DNA of 64,000 nucleotides from Streptomyces sp. WMMB303. GTDB lineage: Bacteria > Actinomycetota > Actinomycetes > Streptomycetales > Streptomycetaceae. The translations under genes were made by a program, and so were the position numbers. This document shows, one piece after another, positions 36,262-44,050 of the stretch (position 1 is the first letter of the stretch; every line of letters begins with the position of its first letter). The notes beneath the pieces were generated by a model that was not told the origin of the DNA, ran no database searches, and worked only from the letters and a program-made list of their open reading frames with translations. The DNA lies in contig NZ_JARKIN010000001.1 in assembly GCF_029351045.1 (NCBI RefSeq), positions 3,460,501-3,524,500 of the forward strand, read 5' to 3'.

Positions 36262-37191
36262 TCACCGCCGCCCTTCCGGCCGGCCGCCGAGTGCCGCGGA
36301 CCCGGCCGCCTCCAGCGTCCGGCAGTACCGTTCCAGTGCGTCCCGCCAGTGGGGCAGCCGCATCCCCAGCCCGGCGAGCCGGTCCGTCGACAGCGTGGAG
36401 TCGCGCGGACGCTCGCCGGCGAAACCCGCCTCGGCGGTGCTCAGCGGCTTGGGCTCCGGCATCCGCGGGTACAGCTCGCGCAAAGCCAACGCGACCTCGT
36501 ACCAGCTGGCCGTGCCCTCGTTGGCGATGTGCAGGGTGCCACTGACCGGCTCCGGTGCCGCCAGCAGCCGCACCAGCGCCTCGGCCAGGTCGGCGGTGGA
36601 GGTGGGTCGGCTGTACTGGTCGGCGATATGTCCGGCCGGCTCTCCGCGCCGTGCCCTGACCAGCGCCGCCAGCACGTTGTCGACCCGCGGGTTGTCGCCG
36701 CCGAACAGCCACGAGGTGCGCACGCTCAGCCCGGCGGTGCCGAGCAGGGCGCACTGCCGTTCACCGGCGAGCTTCGTCAGCCCGTACACGTTCAGCGGGC
36801 AGGGCACGTCCTCCTCGCGGTAGCCGCCCGGCGGCACCTCGGCGCCGTCGAAGACGTAGTCGCTGGAGAGGTGGATGAGCCGGGCTCCGGTGCGGCGGCA
36901 GGCCGCCACGACGTTGCGCACTCCGGCGACGTTGACCCGCAGCGCCAGCGCGGGGTCGTGCTCGCAGTCGTCGACGACGGCGTGCGCGGCCGAGTGCACC
37001 ACCACGTGGGGGCGGAAGCCGGCCGTGGCACCGTGTACCGCGGCGGCGTCCGCGATGTCGAAGTCGTCCTTCGACACCCCGTGCACCTGCCACCGGTCGC
37101 CGTCCCGGGCGAGCACGTCCCGCAGCGCGGTGCCCAGCAGCCCGTCCGCGCCGGTCAGCAGGATCCGCGTCGGCCCCGATGCCGTCGCCAT
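36262..37191 (-). CDS. RfbD-like NAD(P)-dependent sugar reductase
   Basis: This 309-residue extended SDR resembles dTDP-4-dehydrorhamnose reductase. TGADGLLG at 13-20 binds NAD(P), catalytic Y136 and K140 lie in YGLTK, and SSDYVFDG and the late IANEGTASWYE are family hallmarks. No rmlA/B/C genes are present, so a normal dTDP-sugar pathway is not supported here. The enzyme more likely reduces a keto group on another polyol-type intermediate. Its ATG overlaps the upstream stop by one base (TGATG). Confidence 0.88.
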   Translation of the reverse strand: MATASGPTRILLTGADGLLGTALRDVLARDGDRWQVHGVSKDDFDIADAAAVHGATAGFRPHVVVHSAAHAVVDDCEHDPALALRVNVAGVRNVVAACRRTGARLIHLSSDYVFDGAEVPPGGYREEDVPCPLNVYGLTKLAGERQCALLGTAGLSVRTSWLFGGDNPRVDNVLAALVRARRGEPAGHIADQYSRPTSTADLAEALVRLLAAPEPVSGTLHIANEGTASWYEVALALRELYPRMPEPKPLSTAEAGFAGERPRDSTLSTDRLAGLGMRLPHWRDALERYCRTLEAAGSAALGGRPEGRR

Positions 37192-37865
37192 CACAGGTGG
37201 CCGAACTCTTCGAGCAGCGCGGTCACCGTGGCGCCCGAGGCGATCTTCTCGCGGATGGTGCGCTCCTTGCCGATGCCGAGCCGGGTGCCCGCCAGGACGT
37301 CGTCGGTCTCGGCCTGCGGGACGACGGCGATCCCGTTCTCGTCCGCGACCAGCAGATCGCCCGGCCGGATGACCTGGCCTCCCACCACGACCGGCACGTT
37401 CACCTGGACCGGTTCGGTGCGGTCGTGCACCGCCGTCGGGGAGGGGCGGGGGACGGTGGAGCGGTACCAGAGCGGGAAGTCCAGGTCGCGGATCTCGTCC
37501 ACGTCCCGCACCGCGCCGTCGACCACACCGGCCGTGATACCCGCCTTGAGGGAAAGGGTCGACATCAGCCCGCCCCACATCGCGGTCAGCGGCGTACCGT
37601 GGCAGGCGACGACGACGATGTCACCGGGTTCCGCCCTGGCCAGTACCGGCATGCAGTCGACGAGGTCGTCGACGGACAGGTTGACGGTCAGCGCGGGCCC
37701 GACGACCTTGTGCTCGGGCCGCACGGTGTGGAAGCCGCCGATGGCGCCGACGCGCTTGCGCGCGTCGGTGACCAGGCAGCTCGGGCTGTACTCCTTCAGC
37801 ACCTCGCGGAACGCCTCGACGGTCTCGCGGGGCGGGCGGACGAGGTCGTTGTAGACGGTCTGCAC
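37191..37865 (-). CDS. RraA/HMG-aldolase family protein
   Basis: This 224-residue protein belongs to the RraA fold that includes 4-hydroxy-4-methyl-2-oxoglutarate aldolase. The active-site Arg-Asp pair is present in VVDGAVRDVDEI (R120-D121), and GTPLTAMWGG is near the substrate pocket, so an aldolase/decarboxylase is more likely than a non-catalytic RraA regulator. GTG 37865 has GAGGAGAGG about nine bases ahead. In the operon it sits between the transketolase and RfbD-like genes, fitting pyruvate-type C-C bond chemistry. Confidence 0.85.
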   Translation of the reverse strand: MQTVYNDLVRPPRETVEAFREVLKEYSPSCLVTDARKRVGAIGGFHTVRPEHKVVGPALTVNLSVDDLVDCMPVLARAEPGDIVVVACHGTPLTAMWGGLMSTLSLKAGITAGVVDGAVRDVDEIRDLDFPLWYRSTVPRPSPTAVHDRTEPVQVNVPVVVGGQVIRPGDLLVADENGIAVVPQAETDDVLAGTRLGIGKERTIREKIASGATVTALLEEFGHL

Positions 37866-37926
37866 AGCGGTCTGCCTCTCCTCGGTTCGGACGTGCGGGT
37901 CGGTTCGGGTGCGGCGGGTCCGGGAC

Positions 37927-39843
37927 TCAGGGGCGCAGCGCCGCCGCCAGCGAGGCCGCGTCCAGCGCGTGCGCGGCGAGGGTCTCCGCCTCGGTGCCGC
38001 AGTCGGGCAGCCGGGTCAGGCCGAGGCCGCGGAAGGCCGGCGGGGCGGTGAGGCCCAGCTCCAGCAGAGCGCGGGCGACGGTGTCGGCCTGGCCGCCGTG
38101 GGTGTAGTGGTGCTCGACGACGGTCAGCGCCTGCGCACCGCGGGCCAACCCGGCCAGCCAGTCCGGGTCCACCCGGTTGAGCCAGGGCAGGTCCACCACC
38201 GTCAGCTCGACGCCGTCGGCGGCCAGCAGTTGGGCCGCGCCCATGAGGTGTTCGAGGACGACCGGCCCGGCGCCGACTGCGACCAGCGGCCCGCCCCGCC
38301 GTACTGTCGTCCCCCGGCCGGTCAACGGCTCCTCGCCCAAGGGCAGCGCGTCGACCACCGCCCGTACGGGTGCGCTGGAGAGCCGGAGGTAGACCGACTC
38401 CCGGGCCGCGGCCGCGAACCGCACCAGAGCGCGGGTCTGTGCCGCGTTCGCCGGTTCGGCCACCACCAGCCCCGGTACGGCCCCGAGCGCGCTGACGTCC
38501 CGTACCGCCTGGTGCGAGTGGCCGGGTGCCGCCGGTACCAGCCCGGCCAGTGAGCCCGCGTAGACGATCCGGCGGCCTTCGGTCGCGTTGTTGTAGATCT
38601 GCTCGTTGGGGCGGGAGTGCAGAAAGCAGGAGAACGAGTGCACGAACGGCAGCCGCCCGCCCGCGGCGAGCCCGCCCGCGGCCGAGACCATGTCCTGTTC
38701 GGCGATGCCGAACTCGAAGAAGCGGTCGGGGAACTGCTCCCGGAAGGGGATCAGCCCGGTGTCCAGCACCAGATCCGCGTCGAGGGCGACCACCCGCGGA
38801 TCCCGGTGCGCCAGCTCGATCAGCGCCTCGCCGTAGACCGGCGTCAGCCGGTAGGGCTCGTACGCGCTCTCGCGCGCCCCCCGGGTACCGCCGTCCGCCA
38901 CCGGCGCGGGCCGGGGCCGCACCGGGGCCACGCCATGCCGGGCCAGCAGCTGCCCCGCCGTCTCCCACAGCTCCGCGTACGCGGCTGCACAGTCCTCGGG
39001 AGAGGGCGCCCCGCTGTGGTAGCGGTACCGCCACTCCTCCTCGCACATCGAGGTCGCGGCGAACGTGCCGCAGCCGGCGCCCTTGACCGTGTCGGCGACG
39101 AGCACCGCGGGGCCGTCGGGGAACGCGGCGGCGCGCTTGGCGAAGGCGGCCTCCAGCGCCTGCGGATCGTTGCCGTCGCAGCGGACGACACCCCACCCGA
39201 AGGAGCGGAACTTCGCCTCCAGATCCCCCAGATCGCTGACGTCGGCCACCCAGGTGTCGGACTGGATCTTGTTGTGGTCCACGACCACGGTCAGCTCCCG
39301 CATCCCGTGCCGTACCGCGCCCGCGAGCGCTTCCCAGTTCTGGCCCTCCTGAAGCTCGCCGTCGCCGGTCAGCACATAGACCCTGCGGTCGCGGCCCGCC
39401 AACCGGTCGGCCAGGACCAGCCCCTTGGCCTTGGAGATGCCCATGCCGAGCGAGCCGGTGTTGAACGGCATGTGCGGGGTGCCCACGTCCGGATGGCCGG
39501 GCAGCCCGTCGAGCCGCCGCAGCCGGTGGATCAGCCCCTCGTCCAGGTGCCCGAGCCCGGCCAGCAGGGCGTACAGACCGGGCACGTCGTGTCCCTTGGA
39601 CGAGAAGTAGACGTCCCCGTCGGTCGCGGCCGGGTCGCGCAGCTCGGAGAGGTACAGCTGCGTGACGATGTCGGCGGCGCTGAAGCTGGAGCCCAGATGG
39701 CCGGAGCCGGCCCGTTCGATCATGTAGAGCGTGTTGAGCCGGGCGAGGGTGCTGACCGCGGCAGCCCGGTCGTAGGGGTCGGCGATCTCCTCCCGTACCC
39801 GGGCGAACTCGGACGCGGGCACCCAGCTCGGGGCATGACTCAT
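37927..39843 (-). CDS. Full-length transketolase-like enzyme
   Basis: This 638-residue ThDP enzyme has both halves fused. The N-terminal ThDP domain carries GSGHLGSS and GDGELQEGQNW (G160-D161-G162, N169). The pyrimidine domain starts near 340 and has FEFGIAEQDM (catalytic Glu, about 390). The C-terminal domain reads VVEHHYTHGGQADTV. It would transfer a two-carbon ketol unit. Related transketolases act in azinomycin/vazabitide-type amino-acid extension, which is a precedent for its use in a secondary pathway. AGGGAG precedes ATG 39843 by 6 bases. The gene stands apart from primary pentose-phosphate genes. Confidence 0.92.
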   Translation of the reverse strand: MSHAPSWVPASEFARVREEIADPYDRAAAVSTLARLNTLYMIERAGSGHLGSSFSAADIVTQLYLSELRDPAATDGDVYFSSKGHDVPGLYALLAGLGHLDEGLIHRLRRLDGLPGHPDVGTPHMPFNTGSLGMGISKAKGLVLADRLAGRDRRVYVLTGDGELQEGQNWEALAGAVRHGMRELTVVVDHNKIQSDTWVADVSDLGDLEAKFRSFGWGVVRCDGNDPQALEAAFAKRAAAFPDGPAVLVADTVKGAGCGTFAATSMCEEEWRYRYHSGAPSPEDCAAAYAELWETAGQLLARHGVAPVRPRPAPVADGGTRGARESAYEPYRLTPVYGEALIELAHRDPRVVALDADLVLDTGLIPFREQFPDRFFEFGIAEQDMVSAAGGLAAGGRLPFVHSFSCFLHSRPNEQIYNNATEGRRIVYAGSLAGLVPAAPGHSHQAVRDVSALGAVPGLVVAEPANAAQTRALVRFAAAARESVYLRLSSAPVRAVVDALPLGEEPLTGRGTTVRRGGPLVAVGAGPVVLEHLMGAAQLLAADGVELTVVDLPWLNRVDPDWLAGLARGAQALTVVEHHYTHGGQADTVARALLELGLTAPPAFRGLGLTRLPDCGTEAETLAAHALDAASLAAALRP

Positions 39844-39922
39844 GGCGACTCCCTGCGTGTGCGTCGGGGCGGGATGGTCGTTGCGTCGGCTCGATGACGT
39901 GCACGTGCGGCGCGGACCGGGC

Positions 39923-40756
39923 TCACCAGGCGGAGAAACCGCCGTCCACGTGCAGCTCGCTCCCGGTGATGTAGCGGCTCATGTCGGAGGCGAGGAACAG
40001 CAGGGGGCCCACCAGGTCGTCCTCGGTGGCCATCCGGTTCATCGGCACCCGCGCGGTGAACTTCTGCTGGAACAGCGGGTCCTGGCCGCCCAGTACACCT
40101 CCCGGCGAGAGGGTGTTGACCCGCACCCCGTCCGGGCCCCACAGCGTGGCCAGATAGCGGGTGAGCGAAGCGACCCCCGCCTTCGACATGCCGTATGCGG
40201 GCGGCTTGAGGAAGGGCGGATCGACGCCGAGATGCTCGTACAGCGCGGGCTGCGGCGCCACCGACCCGTACAGCGAGCCGATGTTGATGACGGAACCGCG
40301 GCCCTGCGCCGCCATCCGGGAGCCGAAGACCTGGCAGGTCCGCAGCGTTCCGGCCGCGTTCACATCCAGCACCGCGGCCGACAGCTCGTCGGGGATGTCC
40401 TCGAAGTGGTGGTTCCGGGCTCCGGCCGACGGCGGCTGGTCGATGCCCGCGTTGTTCACGAGGACGCGCGGGGTGCCCAGCCGCTCGACGCAGAAGAAGA
40501 GCGCCTCGCGCAGCGAGGCCAGGTCGGTGACGTCGCCCCGGTGGAAGAGAAAGGTGCGGGACTGCTTCTCGGCTGTCTCCGCGAGCTCCTCCGCGACCTC
40601 GGGTGCCGGCTCCAGCCTGTCGAGGCCCAGCACATCGGCTCCCGCGTGCAGCAGTGCGGAAGTCCACACCCGGCCGAGCCGGCCGCTGACCCCGGTGACG
40701 ACCGCGGGGGCGCCGCGCAGGCTTGCCAGTAACGGGTCGCTCCGCGACCCCGTCAT
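39923..40756 (-). CDS. Short-chain dehydrogenase/reductase
   Basis: This 277-residue classical SDR has a cofactor motif TGVSGRLG at 21-28, then VNNAGI, Ser in INIGSLYGS, YGMSKAG, and a C-terminal ITGSELHVDGGFSAW. It resembles Gfo-independent 3-oxoacyl-reductase/gluconate-dehydrogenase types. ATG 40756 overlaps the NeuB-like stop (ATGA), so it is translated with that gene. Codon 9 is TTA (40732-40730). It probably oxidises or reduces a hydroxyl of the NeuB product or its acceptor. Confidence 0.9.
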   Translation of the reverse strand: MTGSRSDPLLASLRGAPAVVTGVSGRLGRVWTSALLHAGADVLGLDRLEPAPEVAEELAETAEKQSRTFLFHRGDVTDLASLREALFFCVERLGTPRVLVNNAGIDQPPSAGARNHHFEDIPDELSAAVLDVNAAGTLRTCQVFGSRMAAQGRGSVINIGSLYGSVAPQPALYEHLGVDPPFLKPPAYGMSKAGVASLTRYLATLWGPDGVRVNTLSPGGVLGGQDPLFQQKFTARVPMNRMATEDDLVGPLLFLASDMSRYITGSELHVDGGFSAW

Positions 40757-41916
40757 CCGACCGGGTCCGGCTTCGGCGGAGCGGCCACGGCGGGATCGGC
40801 AGCGGCGACGGCGGACCCAGCGGCTTCGGCGGTCTCGGCGTTCACGGCGGTCTCGGCGCTCTTCGTGCGTGGCCGCAGCAGCTCGGGGGCGAACGCGCCG
40901 TCCGCCGGCAACGGCTGGGCCAGCACCCGGCCGAGCAGCTCGCCAGTCCGGTAGGGCTTCATCCCGTCCCCGGGGGACCGGTAGGCGATGTCGGCTTCCG
41001 TGACCGTGTGCCCGGCGGCCAGGTCGGACGCGGCGACCAGCTTCTTGCCCATCTTGCGTACCGCCGGCGCCTCCCGCTCGCTGCACACCTTCACCGGCGA
41101 CCCGAGCGCGGCCCGGGTTCGTTCCAGCGACGCGGTCAGCTTCGCCAGCAGCGGCGGGTCGAGCGAGAAGTGGTGGTCGCTGCCGGGCCGGGTCTGGTCG
41201 AGGGTGAAGTGCTTCTCGACGACACGGGCGCCCACCGAGTAGGCCAGCGCGCTGGCCTCGTTGCCCAGGTCGTGTCCGGAGAAGCCGACCACGACCTCGG
41301 GGAACTCCCGGCGGTAGGTCTCGATCACCGACAGGTTCAGGTCCTCGGGCGCCGCCGGGTAGACCGCCGTGCACTGCAGCAGCGCCAGCCGGCTGTTGAC
41401 CGGCAGAATCGTCTCGACCGCCCGCCGGACCTCGTCCATGGTCGCCCCGCCGGTGCTGACGATGAGCGGCTTGCCGGTGCCGGCCGCGTAGCGCAGCAGG
41501 GGCGTGTTCGTCACATCCGCCGACGCGATCTTGATGGCCGGCATGTCCAGTTCCGCGAGAAAGTCGACCGATGGAAGGTCGAAGGCGGTCGCGAAGAAGT
41601 CGATACCCAGCTCCTGGGCCACCTTGATGAGATACGCGTATTCGTCGTGGCCGAACTCCAGGAATTCCCGGTGTTCGCCGTAGGTGGCGCCATAGCTGTT
41701 CTTTCCGGTGTACGGCTGGTGGAACATCTCGCGAGTGAACAGCGTTCTGTTGTGGCGCTTCTGAAGCTTGGCGGCGGAGGCTCCGGCCTCGGCCGCCTTG
41801 CGGAACAGCTCCTCCGCTTTCGTCAGGCTGCCCTCGTGATTGTGGCCGATCTCAGCGATCACGTAGGCCGCCGAGTCGTCCGCGATCCGGTTGCCTGCTA
41901 TCTCGATCTCACGCAT
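40753..41916 (-). CDS. NeuB-like PEP-condensing synthase with SAF domain
   Basis: This 387-residue protein is homologous to N-acetylneuraminate/legionaminate synthases, which join phosphoenolpyruvate to an aldose to give a 2-keto-3-deoxy sugar acid. The TIM barrel begins YVIAEIGHNHEG. KIASADVTN, VSTGG, LLQCTAVYP, VGFSGHD and EKHFTLD are the usual PEP/metal segments. The C-terminal SAF antifreeze-like domain (about 285-350, AGHTVTEADIAYRSPG) is complete, and an Ala/Glu-rich tail extends it. GAGGAAG lies 7 bases before ATG 41916. As the first gene of the operon it may commit the pathway. No CMP-sialate activation genes are nearby, so a free 2-keto acid is more likely the product. Confidence 0.9.
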   Translation of the reverse strand: MREIEIAGNRIADDSAAYVIAEIGHNHEGSLTKAEELFRKAAEAGASAAKLQKRHNRTLFTREMFHQPYTGKNSYGATYGEHREFLEFGHDEYAYLIKVAQELGIDFFATAFDLPSVDFLAELDMPAIKIASADVTNTPLLRYAAGTGKPLIVSTGGATMDEVRRAVETILPVNSRLALLQCTAVYPAAPEDLNLSVIETYRREFPEVVVGFSGHDLGNEASALAYSVGARVVEKHFTLDQTRPGSDHHFSLDPPLLAKLTASLERTRAALGSPVKVCSEREAPAVRKMGKKLVAASDLAAGHTVTEADIAYRSPGDGMKPYRTGELLGRVLAQPLPADGAFAPELLRPRTKSAETAVNAETAEAAGSAVAAADPAVAAPPKPDPVG

Positions 41917-42212
41917 GCGCCGTCTTCCTCTCGGAATCCCCACTTACGGCTTGTGTCCCGGACTTGCCGATGCCGGCTGGTCAAGGATTGGAATACCAGC
42001 CCGCGTATCGGAACTCGCGGCTCGCGGCGTTCCCGGGGTCGACGGAATTCGTCCCTCGATTCGGCCGACGGAATTGCTCGGCGTACGGGGAGGCGCCACG
42101 TTGTGCGAGCGGGACGAGCCTGGCACCGGGAAGTGGGTCGCGACCACAGGGGTGCGCTGTCATAAAATGTCCAGGCAGGTAGTGGATCCTGTCAAACAGG
42201 GGGAACTCGGAC
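41917..42212. promoter_or_regulatory. Divergent promoter region of the biosynthetic operon and its regulator
   Basis: These 296 bases separate the 17-gene operon from its divergent regulator. Two dyads are visible: GCTGGT-N13-ACCAGC (41976-42000), which overlaps a minus-strand TTGACC that could be a -35 element, and CCTGT-CAA-ACAGG (42188-42200) just ahead of the regulator start. CATAAAAT at 42161-42168 is an AT-rich island suited to a plus-strand -10. GGGGGAA precedes the regulator ATG. I could not assign complete sigma-70 promoters on either strand. Confidence 0.55.
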
Positions 42213-43277
42213 ATGCAGCCGTTAAATGCCTTGCAGCCACCCGAACTGGATGAATCCTGCAGAGCCGCCTACTGGCACGCGTTGCGCGAGGGTTGCTTCG
42301 ACGAAGAGGGGATCGCCGCCCTCCTCGACTGCGACCCTGCGGAAGTCCGGCGGATCCGCGCCACTCTGACCGAGCTGTGCCTGCTGGCCAGCCACGGCGT
42401 GGGGCGGCGGCCGGAGTTGGTCGACCCGGGCATCGCGGAAGCCGTGCTCGCCAACCGGCTCGAAGTCGACATCATCGAACGGCGCAGCCAAGTCGTCCGG
42501 GTCTCCCGGCAGATGCGCGAGCTGTCAGGAGTGTGGGCCGAGCGCCGCAAGCGCTCCTCGGCGGCGGGGCCGCCCGCCGTCCGCCTCGTCGAGGACGCGG
42601 AGGCCGTGCGCGGCGAACTCGCCCTGGCCGCACGGGAGTGCGAGGAGGAGGTGCTGTCGGTGCAGCCGGGCGGTGGGCGCAGCACGGCCGCACTCAGCGA
42701 GGCTTCCAGCCGGGACGCGCTCATGCTCACCCGCGGTGTGCAGATGCGGGTGCTCTACCAGCACACCGCCCGCGCCGACCTGGCCACCCGGGCCTATGTA
42801 GGGCACATCACCGAACTCGGCGGCGAGGTGCGCACCACGGCCGAGATCCACGAACGTGTGATCATCTTCGATGCGCGGGTGGCGTTCGTCCCGCAGAACA
42901 GAACGGGCCGGCGGGCCCCCGGCGCCGCGATCGTGACCGACCCCACCGTCGTCGGCTACCTCTGGCGCACTCACCACAAGTCCTGGCTCTCGGCGCACCC
43001 CTTCGACACCACCGAGGAGAGCGACGATCAGGGCACCTCGGAAGAGCTGAAACAAACGATTCTCCGACTGATGGCGACCGGCCTCAAGGACGATGTCATC
43101 GCCCGGAGGCTCGGCGTCGCCACCCGCACCTGCCGTCGCTACATGGCGGCCATCATGGAGGAACTCGGTGCCACCAGCCGCTTCATGGCCGGCGTCAAGG
43201 CGGTGGAACTCGGGCTCGTCCAGTCCGTTCCCCTGCTCACCGAGCCGGGCCAGGATCCGGGGCCGGAGGGACGTTGA
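42213..43277 (+). CDS. Cluster-situated LuxR-type/TrmB-like regulator
   Basis: This 354-residue transcription factor has an N-terminal winged-helix-like segment (about 20-60, FDEEGIAALL then DPAEVRRIRATL). A central TrmB/phospholipase-D-like region contains HERVIIFDARVAFVP. A C-terminal LuxR helix-turn-helix (about 285-340) has LMATGLKDDVIARRLGVATR. It is divergent from the biosynthetic operon and is the obvious pathway regulator. Its fourth codon is TTA (42222-42224), so its translation should need the bldA leucyl-tRNA in a Streptomyces host. Three nearly adjacent bases (GGGGGAA) form the RBS. The ligand is unknown. Confidence 0.88.
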   Translation: MQPLNALQPPELDESCRAAYWHALREGCFDEEGIAALLDCDPAEVRRIRATLTELCLLASHGVGRRPELVDPGIAEAVLANRLEVDIIERRSQVVRVSRQMRELSGVWAERRKRSSAAGPPAVRLVEDAEAVRGELALAARECEEEVLSVQPGGGRSTAALSEASSRDALMLTRGVQMRVLYQHTARADLATRAYVGHITELGGEVRTTAEIHERVIIFDARVAFVPQNRTGRRAPGAAIVTDPTVVGYLWRTHHKSWLSAHPFDTTEESDDQGTSEELKQTILRLMATGLKDDVIARRLGVATRTCRRYMAAIMEELGATSRFMAGVKAVELGLVQSVPLLTEPGQDPGPEGR

Positions 43278-43477
43278 GGGGTATCAGCGCGCGATGAGCG
43301 GCAACAGGGGGCGGGGAGCTGAGGTGCTGGAAGGCAGCGGCTCCGGGGCCGCCACAGCAGCAGGACGGGCCACGGGCTCTCCCTGAGCCGTCCCGTGACC
43401 CGCCTGTCGTTCGTGTCGCGCCGTCGATGTACGTGGTGCCGCCGTCCTGTGTGGTGCTGTTGCCGTAGCCGGAAGGC

Positions 43478-43672
43478 TCAGTCCCAGCCGGTGTCGTCGA
43501 GGCCCGAGGCACCGGCCATGCCGGACCGGGGCTCTGAGCCGGTGGCCGACAGGGAGGAGACCGCGGCCGAGGCGGTCCGCGGCGCGGCTCCCGTCAAGGC
43601 ACCGCCCACCGCGAGCACCGACGCGGCGGCGAGCCCGGTAAGGGCGATACGAGTAAGAGAACGATCGATCAT
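43478..43672 (-). CDS. Small putative secreted protein
   Basis: The protein is 64 residues. A basic start (MIDRSLTR) and hydrophobic core (IALTGLAAASVLAVGGALTGA) lead to a plausible signal-peptidase site at ASA-AV. That leaves a mature peptide of only about 28 residues, Ser/Gly-rich and ending DDTGWD. GGGGGAA lies close ahead of ATG 43672. No cysteines or lantibiotic features were seen. Function is unrecognised; it could be a signalling peptide or a minor surface protein. It lies between the pathway regulator and a STAND ATPase. Confidence 0.5.
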   Translation of the reverse strand: MIDRSLTRIALTGLAAASVLAVGGALTGAAPRTASAAVSSLSATGSEPRSGMAGASGLDDTGWD

Positions 43673-44050
43673 GCTGATTCCCCCGGATGAGTACAAGAGA
43701 CGCCCGTACATCATTCATACGGTGATCGGAGCTGTGCCCGACAAAAGCCGATCCTGCCACCGATCCACTGACACCGGGCCCCCTTCCTCTGGCCGGAACC
43801 GGTCAGGCCCAAAGTGGTCGGCCACTGGACGATGGCGCCCGGCGGGGAGTCTGGCGTCGGACGCACCGCCTACCGGCGCCGCCGGGCCGGGCGCGCGGCG
43901 TCCCCGGGGCGGGTGCGGCGCCGTCGAGCGCGAACCCGCCGCAGGACGGACGCAGGCCGTGCACCGCGATGGCCTGGCCGGCCTTCGGGGACGGCTGCCG
44001 CACGGGCCGGGAACGGCGTTGGTCACCGGGGGCGCCGGCCGCGCCGCATC
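43673..44050. other. Gene-free stretch between the secreted-peptide gene and the STAND ATPase gene
   Basis: These 378 bases must contain the minus-strand promoter of the small secreted protein. They include an AT-rich zone around 43700-43745 (CATTCATACGGTGATC) that is unusual for the local base composition. No convincing coding frame, RNA or large repeat was found; reading frames here are open only because of high GC content. Confidence 0.5.

Noticed and set aside
36262..37191. Reading the RfbD-like gene as part of a rhamnose pathway.
   Set aside because: No rmlA, rmlB, rmlC or glycosyltransferase genes occur in the window.
40753..41916. Reading the NeuB-like gene as sialic or pseudaminic acid surface decoration.
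   Set aside because: No CMP-sugar synthetase, epimerase or transferase genes nearby; it is translationally coupled to the biosynthetic operon.
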